Positions 8,514-18,358 of a stretch of 64,000 nucleotides of DNA are shown in pieces. Positions within the stretch are counted from its first letter, which is position 1; every line of letters begins with the position of its first letter. Position numbers and translations under genes: made by a program. Under the pieces are notes generated by a model. It was not told the origin of the DNA, made no database searches, and saw only the letters and a program-made list of their open reading frames with translations. This DNA is from Clostridiaceae bacterium (GTDB lineage: Bacteria > Bacillota > Clostridia > Tissierellales > Sporanaerobacteraceae), in the NCBI GenBank assembly GCA_019391515.1, contig JAHXQP010000009.1, positions 164,620 to 228,619 on the forward strand, given 5' to 3'.

Positions 8514-8552
8514 ATATTATAATAATGGAAAATTAACTCAATATAATTAATA

Positions 8553-8594
8553 AAATTACAAAACTGTCAACAAGATTAAATTGTTTTGTAATTT
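8553..8594 (+). promoter_or_regulatory. Inverted repeat, candidate response-regulator operator for the ABC exporter
   Basis: AAATTACAAAAC and GTTTTGTAATTT form 12-bp perfect arms 18 bases apart, 80 bases before the ATPase start. The left arm contains TTACA-AAAC-TGTCAA, close to the TNACA-N4-TGTAA box described for BceR-type regulators. That resemblance plus gene order suggests that the upstream regulator binds here; this is an inference. Confidence 0.45.
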
Positions 8595-8673
8595 AGAGGT
8601 GGTATTCTGTTATTGTAGTGTTAAATATATTGCTATATTTGCCACTAGACTCATATACAAGGGAGGATTAATT

Positions 8674-9357
8674 GTGAAAATATTGGAAACAAAATCACTG
8701 AAAAAGTATTATGGAAAAGGTGATAATTTAGTAAAAGCTGTAGATGGAGTAGACTTATCTATAGAGGAAGGGAAGTTTGTAGCAATAGTAGGTTCTTCTG
8801 GTTCAGGTAAGACCACATTGCTCCATATGATAGGGGGATTAGATAGGCCAACTGAAGGAAAAGTATTTATAGACAATAAGGATATCCATTCAATGGATGA
8901 TGAAAGTTTGGCCATATTTAGAAGGAGAAAAGTGGGATTTGTTTTTCAAACATATAACTTAATTCCAGTATTAAATGTATGGGAAAATATAACTTTACCT
9001 ATAGAATTTGATTTAAAAACTGTAGACAATGAATTCATAGAAGAATTGATGAGAACGTTAAATATCTATGATAAGAAAAATGCCCTTCCAAATCAACTAT
9101 CAGGAGGACAACAACAAAGGGTGGCCATAGCTAGAGCATTAGCTACTAGACCAGCTATAGTTCTTGCAGATGAGCCAACAGGAAATCTTGATTCTAAAAC
9201 CAGTTTAGAAGTAATAAATCTTTTAAAACAATCTGTAAGAAAATATCATCAAACATTAGTTATGATAACCCATGATGAAAAACTAGCTCAAATGGCTAAT
9301 AGGATAGTGAGAATTGAAGATGGCAAGCTCCTTAATAGGGAGGGAGAACCTTGTTAA
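8674..9357 (+). CDS. ABC transporter ATP-binding protein, LolD/MacB/BceA type
   Basis: A 227-residue ATPase: Walker A GSSGSGKTT, Q-loop VFQTYNLIP, signature LSGGQQQRVAIARAL, Walker B IVLADEPTGNLD and switch MITHDEK. PTGNLD and YNLIP place it in the FtsE/LolD/MacB class that powers FtsX-type permeases. The ORF track begins at TTG 8581, but the GTG at 8674 has an ideal site (AAGGGAGGATTAATT) and matches family length, so I use it. The permease gene overlaps its 3' end by seven bases. The pair probably exports or detoxifies an amphipathic compound or peptide, under the adjacent two-component system. Confidence 0.93.
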   Translation: MKILETKSLKKYYGKGDNLVKAVDGVDLSIEEGKFVAIVGSSGSGKTTLLHMIGGLDRPTEGKVFIDNKDIHSMDDESLAIFRRRKVGFVFQTYNLIPVLNVWENITLPIEFDLKTVDNEFIEELMRTLNIYDKKNALPNQLSGGQQQRVAIARALATRPAIVLADEPTGNLDSKTSLEVINLLKQSVRKYHQTLVMITHDEKLAQMANRIVRIEDGKLLNREGEPC

Positions 9358-12020
9358 AATACATGAAAATAGCATGGAAACATATAAAGGAATATAAGAA
9401 AAGATCTATTGCTATGATTTTAAGTATTATACTAAGTACATTTTTAATAGTTACTATGGGATCTTTATCTGAAAGTGCAAGGGTGCTCCAAGTTGATGAT
9501 ATGATACAAAACACAGGAAGAAATCATGTTTTTTATAATGGGTTAAGTAAAGACCAAATAGATAAAATAAGGAAAGAAGAAAATGTAAAAGAAGTAGCAA
9601 ATAGTTTTAATTATGGTACTTGGAAGAGTAACAATGGTGTAAATGTAGATATCTTGACAGGAGAGGAAAAGTTATTATATATGTTGGATACAGAAATAAT
9701 AGAGGGAAAATATCCAACAGAACCAAATGAGATTGCAATAGAAGGATGGGTATTAGATAGGCTTAGGTTGCCCCATGAACTAAATAAAAATATAAAATTA
9801 TCTTCAAAAGAAAATGGAGAAAAAGAATTTAAGTTAGTTGGGATAATTAAAAATAGGTTGCATAGCCAGAGTCATGATTTTAGAAATGCTTTTATAGCAT
9901 TTGATGAAGGAAAACTAGCTCAGGATAAGGAGTCTATAGAAACTTTAGTAGAATTTAAAGAAGGAGTAACATATAAGAATGAGGCTAAGAAGCTAGGAAA
10001 GGCTATAGGAATAAAGGATAAAAGTCAAATACAGTTAAATAAGATGTTACTTGATGCTATGGGAGAATTGGAAGCTGTAGACTGGAATTTGGTAAGGATT
10101 TCTCTATTACTTATGCTAGTAGGTGGAATAGTAATTTACAGTTTATATAGTATTTCAGTCCTAAAAAGAGTCCAAGAGTATGGTATGATGAGGGCTATTT
10201 GTAGCACCAAAAAGCAGATAATATATATAATATTATCGGAAATATTTATCTTATATATTGTAGGTGCATCATTAGGTTCGTTAACAGGAATGTTATTCAC
10301 ATATGTTCTTAAGGGAAGCAAAATGGCAATTTTTATTACGGAAGCGCAATATAAATTAGATACTGTAGTTATTTCTAAGTTTTCCATTGGGTTAGCTATG
10401 TTATCAGCCTTAGGCTCTATACTATTAGCAGGATTAAGAGGGGGAATATTAGCAAATAAAGTATCTCCAATAGAAGCTATGAATAAAGCTACCCAGGATA
10501 AAAATATAGAAACTAAAGGTAGAGAAAGCTTTATTGAAAGATTTATGAATGTACAAAATAAAGTATCTTATAAAAATCTAAAAAGAAATAAAAAAGTTCT
10601 TATATTTACTATAATAGCTATGGCAGTAGGCTCCACATTTTTTATGGCTAAATCTTTTAAAGAAGAGTTGCATGGAAGAAGTAGAGAAAAATTGGAGAGT
10701 ATTGGTGATAAATCACCGTGGTCTGAAATTTTATTAAATTTAGACATGAATGAGCCTATGAAAAATGGTTATACAAAAGAACAGCTAGATGAAATTAAAA
10801 AAATACCTCAGGTTGAAAATGTATTTTATATACAAGCCTTATATTCTAAACTTAAATTAGATAAAGAGCAATTGAATGAAACAAATGGTGAAAATTATAT
10901 AAAATTTATGAATGAAAAAGGTTTTTATCCAGATATGAATTTAGGAGACTTCTATATAGAAGGAGATACAAAGGATAGTGTAATGATTAGAAATGTTGTA
11001 ACAGGGCTTAGGGATAAGGATCTAGAATACTTAGGCAAAATATTTAGCATATTGCAAAATGAAAAAATAGATATAAATAGAATGAAAAATGAGCCTGTAG
11101 CAGTAGTTTATATTCCTAAAACAAAGGAAAATGGGGCTCCCTATGATGAAAAAGCGAAAGGTAGATATGAACCTGTACTAGATATTAAAAATGGGGATAA
11201 GATTAAAGTAACTATCCCAAAAGAAGGATATGCCAAGGGTATAGATAATATGGAGCTTCTATCGGAACATAAAAAATATAGTTCCCAGTATGTGGATAAA
11301 GAATTTACTGTAATAGGTATAGTTGATGAATTGCCAACACAGTATAGGGATCAAAATGTAGTGGCAATGCCAACAGTACCCTATGTATTAATATCAGAAA
11401 ATATGTTTAAAGAATTATCTGGAATAGATAATTCCTATAGGGCAGTTAGAATAAATTTAGAAGAAAATATTAGTAAAGAAAATTATAAAGCGGTTAAGGA
11501 AAAATCCCAAGAATTGTCGGAGGTTTTTGAAAGGACTCTGTTTGTTGATATGTATGAGTATAATAAAGAACAGGAGAAGTCATCTATAACTGATAACTTG
11601 TTCCAAAATGCTATAGCCGTTATTTTAATAATGATAAGTGGACTAAGTATATATAACAACATAAATTATAATCTAATATCTAGGACTAGGGAACATGGTA
11701 TTATGAAGTCTATTGGCCTTACTAAAAAACAGTTTAGAAAGATGATAGGATTCGAGGGAATAATGTATGGAAGTATATCGGCTGTTTTCTCTTGTATAGT
11801 AGCCCTTATAGCTGAGATAGGTATATTTGTTTATCAGGTATATTTGTTCCCGTTATATGTATTTCCAATACCGACATATACAAAAGGTTTCTTTATAGAT
11901 TGGAAGTCTTTTTTAATAGTTATAGCTATAAATTTGAGTATTGGATATATAGCTACGATAGGCCCTAGAAGACAAGTGGATAAAATTGAAATAACAGATG
12001 CCATAAGATCTATAGATTAA
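9351..12020 (+). CDS. ABC transporter permease with two FtsX domains
   Basis: An 889-residue permease. TM1 (about 19-40) leads to a large outside domain (about 45-245) and three TM helices (about 255-365). A second half repeats the pattern: TM near 420-440, outside domain 445-765, and TM helices to the C-terminus. ALLSALGSILLAG and EYGMMRAI / EHGIMKSIGLTKKQFRKM are typical FtsX coupling regions. It is larger than BceB and arranged as a duplicated FtsX unit with eight TM helices, so it belongs with macrolide/lipoprotein-type exporters. The TTG start at 9351 is supported by AGGGAGGGAGAACC; the ATG at 9363 would be too far from it. Confidence 0.9.
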   Translation: MLKYMKIAWKHIKEYKKRSIAMILSIILSTFLIVTMGSLSESARVLQVDDMIQNTGRNHVFYNGLSKDQIDKIRKEENVKEVANSFNYGTWKSNNGVNVDILTGEEKLLYMLDTEIIEGKYPTEPNEIAIEGWVLDRLRLPHELNKNIKLSSKENGEKEFKLVGIIKNRLHSQSHDFRNAFIAFDEGKLAQDKESIETLVEFKEGVTYKNEAKKLGKAIGIKDKSQIQLNKMLLDAMGELEAVDWNLVRISLLLMLVGGIVIYSLYSISVLKRVQEYGMMRAICSTKKQIIYIILSEIFILYIVGASLGSLTGMLFTYVLKGSKMAIFITEAQYKLDTVVISKFSIGLAMLSALGSILLAGLRGGILANKVSPIEAMNKATQDKNIETKGRESFIERFMNVQNKVSYKNLKRNKKVLIFTIIAMAVGSTFFMAKSFKEELHGRSREKLESIGDKSPWSEILLNLDMNEPMKNGYTKEQLDEIKKIPQVENVFYIQALYSKLKLDKEQLNETNGENYIKFMNEKGFYPDMNLGDFYIEGDTKDSVMIRNVVTGLRDKDLEYLGKIFSILQNEKIDINRMKNEPVAVVYIPKTKENGAPYDEKAKGRYEPVLDIKNGDKIKVTIPKEGYAKGIDNMELLSEHKKYSSQYVDKEFTVIGIVDELPTQYRDQNVVAMPTVPYVLISENMFKELSGIDNSYRAVRINLEENISKENYKAVKEKSQELSEVFERTLFVDMYEYNKEQEKSSITDNLFQNAIAVILIMISGLSIYNNINYNLISRTREHGIMKSIGLTKKQFRKMIGFEGIMYGSISAVFSCIVALIAEIGIFVYQVYLFPLYVFPIPTYTKGFFIDWKSFLIVIAINLSIGYIATIGPRRQVDKIEITDAIRSID

Positions 12021-12070
12021 TTGAACTGTATTTTAAAAGCTCCTAATATGATATATAATAATTATAAGCA

Positions 12071-12107
12071 AAAATCCCCAATTTCAATGTTGAAATTGGG
12101 GATTTTT
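12071..12107. terminator. Bidirectional terminator between ABC exporter and ald
   Basis: A 17-bp perfect stem (AAAATCCCCAATTTCAA with its complement) and a 2-3-base loop, flanked by A and T runs. It serves both convergent genes. Confidence 0.9.
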
Positions 12108-12116
12108 ATATCTATA

Positions 12117-13232
12117 TTAACCTAATATTTTTTCTACTGGTGTATATGGTAAATCAAAAGCATCTGCTACTGCTTTGTAAACTAATTTACCTTCTAATAT
12201 ATTAGCACCTTTTCTCAATGGCATTTCGTCTTTTAATGCTTGTTTCCAACCTTTATTAGCAATTCTAACTGCATATGGTAAAGTAGCATTTGTAAGAGCT
12301 AATGTTGAAGTTTTTGGAACCGCTCCTGGAATGTTAGCTACTGCATAATGTACTACATCATGTTTCATGAATATTGGATCAGCGTGAGTCGTAGGATGTG
12401 TAGTTTCTATACATCCACCTTGGTCAATAGCAACGTCAACTACAACACTACCTGGTTCCATAAGCTTTACCATTTCTTCTGTAACCAATTTCGGTGCTTT
12501 AGCTCCTGGAATTAAAACAGCACCTACTACTAAGTCAGCTGATTTTACAGCATTAGTTAGGTTGTAGTTATTTGAGTATAGAGTTTCTATTCTACCCATA
12601 AATACTTCATTCAAATAACGAAGCCTGTCTGTATTTATGTCAAGTACAGTAACTCTAGCACCTAAACCAATAGCTCTTCTAATAGCTCCTGTACCTACGT
12701 TACCAGCACCTACAATTACTATATGAGCAGGAGGAACACCTGGTACTCCATCTACTAATAGACCTTTTCCTCCACGAGTTTTTTCTAAATAAATTGAACC
12801 TTCTTGCACTGCCATACGTCCAGCTACTTCACTCATAGGTGAAAGAAGAGGTAAAGATCTGTCAGGATTTTCAACGGTTTCATAAGCTATAGCAACTGTT
12901 CCAGCTTCCATTAAAGCTTTTGTTAGTTCTTCTTCTGCTGCTAAATGTAAATAAGTGAATATAATAAGTCCTTCTCTAAAATATGTATATTCAGATTTAA
13001 GTGGTTCTTTAACCTTCATAATCATATCAGCTTGGTCCCATACCATAGAAGCTTCTGGTAGTATTTCTGCTCCTAGTTCCGAATATTCTTCATCAGTAAA
13101 GCCTACTCCCATACCTGCATTTTTTTCTACTAAAACCTTATGGCCTGCTCTAATTAAAGCATCTGCACCAGCAGGTGTTAGGGCTACTCTGTCTTCTTGC
13201 TCTTTAATTTCCTTAGGTACTCCAATAATCAT
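12117..13232 (-). CDS. ald: Alanine dehydrogenase
   Basis: A 371-residue NAD-dependent enzyme interconverting L-alanine with pyruvate plus ammonia. Visible elements are the N-terminal [19 protein letters not shown], the Lys of VKEP and His of YLHLAAE that handle substrate, the Rossmann loop [17 protein letters not shown] at the adenine ribose, and [19 protein letters not shown]. Length matches B. subtilis and mycobacterial enzymes. The start is ATG 13232 after AGGAGGAATGTTAC. In an amino-acid fermenter, alanine oxidation supplies NADH that glycine reductase can consume as a Stickland pair; that link is inferred. It is monocistronic and divergent from queG. The 274 bases between them hold only promoters. 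Confidence 0.96.
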   Translation of the reverse strand: MIIGVPKEIKEQEDRVALTPAGADALIRAGHKVLVEKNAGMGVGFTDEEYSELGAEILPEASMVWDQADMIMKVKEPLKSEYTYFREGLIIFTYLHLAAEEELTKALMEAGTVAIAYETVENPDRSLPLLSPMSEVAGRMAVQEGSIYLEKTRGGKGLLVDGVPGVPPAHIVIVGAGNVGTGAIRRAIGLGARVTVLDINTDRLRYLNEVFMGRIETLYSNNYNLTNAVKSADLVVGAVLIPGAKAPKLVTEEMVKLMEPGSVVVDVAIDQGGCIETTHPTTHADPIFMKHDVVHYAVANIPGAVPKTSTLALTNATLPYAVRIANKGWKQALKDEMPLRKGANILEGKLVYKAVADAFDLPYTPVEKILG

Positions 13233-13472
13233 GTAACATTCCTCCTTAAGATATAATTATGTTATTAAATATATCTTATCATATTATGAAAAGGTTTGCA
13301 TCATTAAAATCAACTTAGTTACATAAATAACTAAATTTCTAGTGAAAGTATCAAAATAATTCAGAAAAATACCACAATATATTTAAAACATCAAAAAAAT
13401 ATTTATTGTATGTTAATTATCTGTCAATAGGATTTTTCGATATTTACAATTTTAAAAACTCAATAAATAGGT

Positions 13473-13478
13473 TATAAT
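13473..13478 (+). promoter_or_regulatory. -10 box of queG
   Basis: TATAAT in AGGTTATAATAAAGG, 29 bases before the start. The -35 region is not well conserved. Confidence 0.4.
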
Positions 13479-13506
13479 AAAGGAAAAACGTAAAGGGAAG
13501 ATTGGT

Positions 13507-14625
13507 ATGGATTTAAAAAAACATATTATAGAGAAATCTAAGGAAGTAGGAATAGATGTAATAGGCTTTGCAGATTGTAATAAGTTAAACAATTTAAAGG
13601 GTTATTTAATTGAAAGAAGAGAAAATAATAAAGAAACAGAGTTTGAGGAAAGAGATATTGAAAAAAGGATAGATCCTAAAAAAGTTTTTCCAAGTTGTAA
13701 AACTATTATTACCATAGGGGTTTCTTATAATGTAGAAATTAATGATAAAGTAGAGTACAAGTTTAAAGGAAAAATATCAAAATCATCTTGGGGAGAAGAT
13801 TATCATAGAGTAATTAAGGAAAAAATGGGAAAGCTTATAAATGAAATAAAAAAGGAATTGGATTTTAAGTATGAATATTTTGTAGATACCGGCCCTTTAA
13901 TAGATAGAGAACTTGCTAAAAAATCTGGTGTTGGATGGTATGGTAAGAATTGTTCGATTATAAATAATTTTTATGGTTCATTTATTTTTATAGGATATAT
14001 TTTAACAGATTTAGATATTGAACCAGATATAGAGGTAGAGGAAGGATGTAATGATTGTAATCTTTGCATAAAAGCCTGTCCTACTGGTGCATTGGAAGAA
14101 CCATATAGATTAAATCCTAAAAAATGCATTTCATATTTAACTCAGACTAAAAATGAGATTCCTTATGAATTAAGAGAAAAAATGGGAATAAAAATCTATG
14201 GTTGTGATACTTGTCAATTAGTATGTCCTATAAATAAAAAGACTATAAAAAGCGATGAAAATGAGTTTATACCTAAAAATACTAAAGGATATATAGATAT
14301 AGAAGAATTATTTACTTTGTCTAATAGACAGTTTAAAGAAAAGTATGGTCATATGGCAGGAAGTTGGAGAGGAAGAAATATTTTAAGAAGGAATTCTTTA
14401 ATAGCCTTAGGAAATATTAAGGAAAAGAAAAATATTTATTTTTTGAAAGATTTATTAAATGATGAAAATCCTATGATCAGGAAATATGCTACTTGGTCTA
14501 TATTAAATATTGATATAGATATAGGCAGTTCCATTATAAAAGAGGCAATTGAAGTTGAAAAAAATGAAGATGTTAAGAAAGAGATGGAAAGTTTATTAAA
14601 ATATTTTCAAAACAAAAACTGTTAA
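13507..14625 (+). CDS. queG: Epoxyqueuosine reductase
   Basis: A 372-residue corrinoid- and iron-sulfur-dependent enzyme that converts epoxyqueuosine to queuosine in tRNA, the last step of the pathway. Motifs: KEVGIDVIGFADC at the N-terminus, YFVDTGPLIDRELAKKSGVGWYGKN, a first cluster CNDCNLCIKACP, an isolated KKCISYLTQ, and a second cluster CDTCQLVCP. The C-terminal about 70 residues contain HEAT-like repeats (ALGNIKEKKNIYFLKDLL), as in Firmicute QueG. It begins at ATG 13507 after AAAGGGAAGATTGGT. It depends on cobalamin, for which an importer-like operon lies at 19-22 kb. Confidence 0.94.
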   Translation: MDLKKHIIEKSKEVGIDVIGFADCNKLNNLKGYLIERRENNKETEFEERDIEKRIDPKKVFPSCKTIITIGVSYNVEINDKVEYKFKGKISKSSWGEDYHRVIKEKMGKLINEIKKELDFKYEYFVDTGPLIDRELAKKSGVGWYGKNCSIINNFYGSFIFIGYILTDLDIEPDIEVEEGCNDCNLCIKACPTGALEEPYRLNPKKCISYLTQTKNEIPYELREKMGIKIYGCDTCQLVCPINKKTIKSDENEFIPKNTKGYIDIEELFTLSNRQFKEKYGHMAGSWRGRNILRRNSLIALGNIKEKKNIYFLKDLLNDENPMIRKYATWSILNIDIDIGSSIIKEAIEVEKNEDVKKEMESLLKYFQNKNC

Positions 14626-14704
14626 TAATTAATCAAATATTTGTGATATACTATATTTGGATAATTATGAATCTTTCTCTAAAACTTTTTTAAGGAGGGA
14701 AACT

Positions 14705-15895
14705 ATGGCAAACGTTCATGAGTTAATTTTTTTAAAAGAAAAAATTCAAGGGTTGAAAGATGATGGGGTTTACAGAAAACTTCCAGTATTAGGAGGGGCA
14801 AATGATTCAGAAGTTATTTTAGATGGAAAAAGAGTTATAAATCTATCTTCAAATAACTATTTAGGATTTGCAAATCATCCAAGGCTTAAAAAAGCTGCAA
14901 TAGAAGCAGTTGAGAAATATGGTGCAGGGGCAGGTGCAGTTAGGACTATAGTAGGAAATATGGATATTCATGAAGAACTTGAAAAGTTGTTAGCTGAATT
15001 TAAACGTGAAGAAGCAGCATTTATCTACCAATCAGGATTTAATTGTAATGCAGGAACAATTCAAGCTATAACTGAAAAAGGAGATTTAATTATTTCTGAT
15101 GAATTGAACCATGCTTCTATTATAGATGGTTCTAGACTTAGCAAAGCTGACAAAACTATATACAAACATTCAGATATTGATCATTTAGAAAAAGTACTTA
15201 AAGAAAACAGAGATAAATACAATAATATACTAATCATAACTGATGGAGTATTTAGTATGGATGGAGATATTGCTAAACTTCCTGAAATAGTAGAGCTAGC
15301 TGAAAAATATGAAGCTATGACTTATGTAGATGATGCTCATGGTTCAGGAGTATTAGGAGAAAGTGGTAGAGGTACTGTAGACCACTTTAATCTACATGGG
15401 AGAGTAGACTTCTCAATAGGTACTCTATCAAAAGCTATAGGGGTAGTAGGAGGATATGTAGCAGGTAGTGAAACTATGTATGAATGGTTAAACCATAGAG
15501 CTAGACCAGTACTATTTAGTACATCTCTTCCACCAGCAGCAGTAGGTGCAATAATGGAAGCCCTAAGAATGCTTATGGAATCAACAGAGTATACAGATAG
15601 GCTTTGGGACAATGCTAAATATTTCAAATCAAAACTTGGAACATTAGGATTTGATACAGGCCATAGTGAAACACCTATAACTCCAGTAATAATAGGTGAT
15701 GAAGCAAAGACTATGGAGTTTAGTAGAAAGTTACTTGAAAACGGAGTATTTGTATCGGGCATAGTATTCCCAACAGTTCCAAAGGGAACAGGAAGAGTAA
15801 GATGTATGGTAACAGCAGGTCATACAAAAGAGCAACTTGATAGAGCTGTAGAAGTATTTGAAAAAGTAGGTAAGGAAATGAATATATTAGGGTAG
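14705..15895 (+). CDS. kbl: Glycine C-acetyltransferase (2-amino-3-ketobutyrate CoA ligase)
   Basis: A 396-residue PLP enzyme of the alpha-oxoamine synthase family, which interconverts 2-amino-3-ketobutyrate plus CoA with glycine plus acetyl-CoA. Motifs: [54 protein letters not shown], and the PLP lysine in [14 protein letters not shown]. BioF-type 8-amino-7-oxononanoate synthase is very similar and cannot be fully excluded, although no biotin genes are nearby. The ORF track starts at TTG 14657; the ATG at 14705 with AAGGAGGGAAACT is clearly better. No threonine dehydrogenase gene (tdh) is adjacent. It could feed glycine to the reductase. A TGATATACT extended -10 lies at 14645-14653. Confidence 0.88.
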   Translation: MANVHELIFLKEKIQGLKDDGVYRKLPVLGGANDSEVILDGKRVINLSSNNYLGFANHPRLKKAAIEAVEKYGAGAGAVRTIVGNMDIHEELEKLLAEFKREEAAFIYQSGFNCNAGTIQAITEKGDLIISDELNHASIIDGSRLSKADKTIYKHSDIDHLEKVLKENRDKYNNILIITDGVFSMDGDIAKLPEIVELAEKYEAMTYVDDAHGSGVLGESGRGTVDHFNLHGRVDFSIGTLSKAIGVVGGYVAGSETMYEWLNHRARPVLFSTSLPPAAVGAIMEALRMLMESTEYTDRLWDNAKYFKSKLGTLGFDTGHSETPITPVIIGDEAKTMEFSRKLLENGVFVSGIVFPTVPKGTGRVRCMVTAGHTKEQLDRAVEVFEKVGKEMNILG

Positions 15896-15901
15896 ATAAA
15901 T

Positions 15902-15926
15902 AAAAGGAGGTATTTACCTCCTTTTA
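15902..15926 (+). terminator. Terminator of kbl
   Basis: AAAAGGAGGTA-TT-TACCTCCTTTT followed by ATTTATAC. The stem contains a ribosome-binding-site-like AGGAGG, but no start codon follows. Confidence 0.75.
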
Positions 15927-15987
15927 TTTATACTTTAATTATTCTAAAATACTCTACTTAAACTTAAACTATATTGAGGTGATTTTC

Positions 15988-16269
15988 ATGATAATTGGTT
16001 CCTGTACATTTAAGATTATTATATACGAATCAAATTCTTTAAAAGATAAAAGACATGTAGTAAAAAGTATAATAGGAAAAATACAATCTCGATTTAATGT
16101 ATCTATTGCAGAGTTAGATTTGAATGATAGTTGGCAAACTTCGTTAATAGGATTTGCTTGTGTAACTAATAACACATCTCATGCTAATAAAATTGTTTCA
16201 AATGTGTTAAAGTTTGTAGATAGGGATAGTAGGGTAGAAATAATTGATTATAATATAGAAATATTGTAG
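15988..16269 (+). CDS. DUF503-family protein (YlxP-like)
   Basis: A 93-residue protein with the DUF503 pattern: IGSCTFKIIIYESNSLKDKR at the start, RHVVKSIIGKIQSRFNVSIAE in the middle and DLNDSWQTSLIGFACVTN after it. YlxP of B. subtilis sits in the infB-rbfA region and relatives may act in ribosome maturation; that is family knowledge of low certainty. I begin at ATG 15988, where TTGAGGTGATTTTC gives good spacing, and not at the GTG inside that site. It is followed nine bases later by nth and is probably cotranscribed. Confidence 0.8.
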   Translation: MIIGSCTFKIIIYESNSLKDKRHVVKSIIGKIQSRFNVSIAELDLNDSWQTSLIGFACVTNNTSHANKIVSNVLKFVDRDSRVEIIDYNIEIL

Positions 16270-16278
16270 GTGATTGAT

Positions 16279-16926
16279 ATGAAAAAAGATATTGATAAAA
16301 AAGAAGTGGATAAAATTCTAGATATATTAGAACAGCTTTATCCAGATGCAAAGGCCGAATTAAATCATTCAAATAGTTTTGAACTTTTGATAGCAACGAT
16401 ATTATCAGCACAATGTACAGATAAGAGAGTGAATATAGTTACCGAAGAGCTTTTCAAAGAATGTAAGACACCCGAAGATTATTTAAAGCTTACTCAAAAG
16501 GAGTTAGGAGAAAAAATTAGAACTTGTGGTTTTTATAAAAATAAGAGTAAGAATATTTTAGGAACTTGTAAAATGATTATTGAAGAGTTTGAGGGAAAGG
16601 TTCCAGATACAAGGGAGGATCTTATGAAACTTCCAGGTGTAGGTAGAAAAACTGCAAATGTAGTATTAAGTAATGCTTTTTCAGTAGATGCGATTGCCGT
16701 TGATACCCATGTTTTTAGAGTATCAAACAGGATTGGTTTAGCTAATAGTGATAATGTATTAGACACAGAAAAGGATTTAATGAATAATATAAAAAAAGAG
16801 AGATGGTCAAAGGCTCATCATCTTATAATTTTCCATGGGAGAAGGATTTGTAAAGCTAGAAGGCCTTTATGTACTAAATGTCCTCTAACTGACTGTTGTA
16901 ATTATTATAAGGAGAATTTTAGATAA
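16279..16926 (+). CDS. nth: Endonuclease III (DNA glycosylase/AP lyase)
   Basis: A 215-residue base-excision repair enzyme that removes oxidised pyrimidines and nicks the abasic site. The helix-hairpin-helix motif LPGVGRKTANVVLSNAF contains the catalytic Lys, and AVDTHVFRVSNRIGL contains the catalytic Asp. The C-terminal 4Fe-4S loop is C-x6-C-x2-C-x5-C (CKARRPLCTKCPLTDC). The start at ATG 16279 follows TAGGTGATTGAT. It shares a transcript with the upstream DUF503 gene. Length is normal. Confidence 0.96.
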   Translation: MKKDIDKKEVDKILDILEQLYPDAKAELNHSNSFELLIATILSAQCTDKRVNIVTEELFKECKTPEDYLKLTQKELGEKIRTCGFYKNKSKNILGTCKMIIEEFEGKVPDTREDLMKLPGVGRKTANVVLSNAFSVDAIAVDTHVFRVSNRIGLANSDNVLDTEKDLMNNIKKERWSKAHHLIIFHGRRICKARRPLCTKCPLTDCCNYYKENFR

Positions 16927-17159
16927 TAATACAGAGAGAAGGGGTGCTATATATTATTTTTTTATTTAAAGAATAAAAGGATTGATAGCATTATATAAAT
17001 AGATAATAAATAATATGATTAAAGTATCAAAGCTACTGTTTTATAAGGCATATAATCATGTATAAAAAACTATAATATAGAATACTACAAATAAAAAGCT
17101 GAGGAAGATCAATCTTCATATAAGTTTAGAGAATTATATTTTAAATGTGGAGGAGAATT

Positions 17160-18278
17160 ATGGAGAAGACAAGAAAAGAGAATAAGAAAAAGAGATGGCC
17201 AATAATATATATATCTTTAGCAATAATACTATTTTTAATTGGATTTTATGGTTTTTTCTCAGTATTAAATGAAGATACAATATATAGTGGAGTAAAAGTA
17301 GAAAAAATCGACATAAGCAATATGACTAAAGAAGAAGCTTTAGCTCATATAAAAAAAGAAATGTACAACGATTTAAATGATAAAAAGATGATACTAAAAT
17401 TTGAGGATAAAAAATACACAATAGGATTAAAAGAACTAGGTTTTTATTATGATTATGAAAAAGCAGTAGATGAGTCTTATAAAGTAGGGAGAGAGGGCAA
17501 TGTTTTTAGTAGGCTCAAAAGTATTTCAAGGACTAAACAATATGGAAAAGAAGTTAAACTAAAAAGTGGTTATGATTTAAAGTCTATAGATAAATTAGTC
17601 GATAAAATATCTGGGGATATTAAGATAGAAAGCAAAGATGCAGTATTTTACTTTAATCAAGGAAATATATCTATAACAGAGGAGAAAATAGGTAGAAAAG
17701 TGAATGAGGAGCTTTTAAAAGAAAAAGTGAAAAATAATATCTATAAGTTAGAGGATATAGATATTCCGGTAGAAAAGGTAAATCCTAAAGTTACTAAAGC
17801 AGAATTGAGCAAAATTAATGGAATAATAGGTCAGTATTCAACTTCTTTTAAAGCTAGCAGTAAGGAGAGGAAAGAAAATATTCGTATTTCTGCAAAAGCT
17901 TTAGATGGGAAATTATTGATGCCAGGAGCAATCTTTTCATTTAATGAAACAACAGGTCCAAGAAGTGAGAAAAATGGATATAAAGAAGCAACTGTTATTG
18001 TAAATGGAGAGTTTACACCAGGGTTAGGGGGAGGGGTATGTCAAGTATCTACTACCCTTTATAATGCTATTTTATTATCAAATTTGGAGGTTATAGAAAG
18101 GCATCCACATTCTTTACCGGTGAAGTATGTACCTCATGGCAAGGATGCAGCAGTAGCTTACGGTGCGTTAGATTTAAAATTTAAAAATAATTTTGATTTT
18201 CCTGTATATATTCATACCAAGTCAACAGATAATAATGTAAATATATATATATATGGAGATAAAAATAGAAAAAGATAA
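17160..18278 (+). CDS. VanW-family protein with peptidoglycan-binding-like domain
   Basis: A 372-residue protein: a basic N-terminus, one membrane anchor (WPIIYISLAIILFLIGFYGFF), an extracellular YoaR/PG_binding_4-like region (about 45-210, YSGVKVEKIDISNMTKEEAL), then the VanW domain (about 230-355) with RNIRISAKALDG-type pattern, PGAIFSFNETTGPRSEKNGY, GGGVCQVSTTLYNAILLS and VKYVPHGKDAAVAYG. VanW is named from a vancomycin cluster, but its reaction is not established and most homologues are unrelated to resistance. Start: ATG 17160, spaced properly from GGAGGAG; the ATG at 17145 overlaps that site. The 230 bases upstream show no clear element. Confidence 0.88.
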   Translation: MEKTRKENKKKRWPIIYISLAIILFLIGFYGFFSVLNEDTIYSGVKVEKIDISNMTKEEALAHIKKEMYNDLNDKKMILKFEDKKYTIGLKELGFYYDYEKAVDESYKVGREGNVFSRLKSISRTKQYGKEVKLKSGYDLKSIDKLVDKISGDIKIESKDAVFYFNQGNISITEEKIGRKVNEELLKEKVKNNIYKLEDIDIPVEKVNPKVTKAELSKINGIIGQYSTSFKASSKERKENIRISAKALDGKLLMPGAIFSFNETTGPRSEKNGYKEATVIVNGEFTPGLGGGVCQVSTTLYNAILLSNLEVIERHPHSLPVKYVPHGKDAAVAYGALDLKFKNNFDFPVYIHTKSTDNNVNIYIYGDKNRKR

Positions 18279-18358
18279 TAAACTATTATTTCCTCTAACA
18301 AAGAAGTTGAAGATATAGTTTAAACATAGAATAATAAATAGAAAATGGAGGAATTAAA

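Larger units (their letters stand above)
8360..8673. other. Regulatory intergenic region between two-component system and ABC exporter
   Basis: 314 bases without a gene. It contains the terminator of the two-component operon (8481-8513) and a long inverted repeat (8553-8594) that probably controls the exporter. The ORF track extends the ATPase gene backwards into this region from a TTG at 8581, which has no ribosome binding site. Confidence 0.7.

Noticed and set aside
9351-12020. BceB-type bacitracin permease
   Set aside because: Two complete FtsX units with about eight helices and 889 residues do not fit the ten-helix BceB plan.
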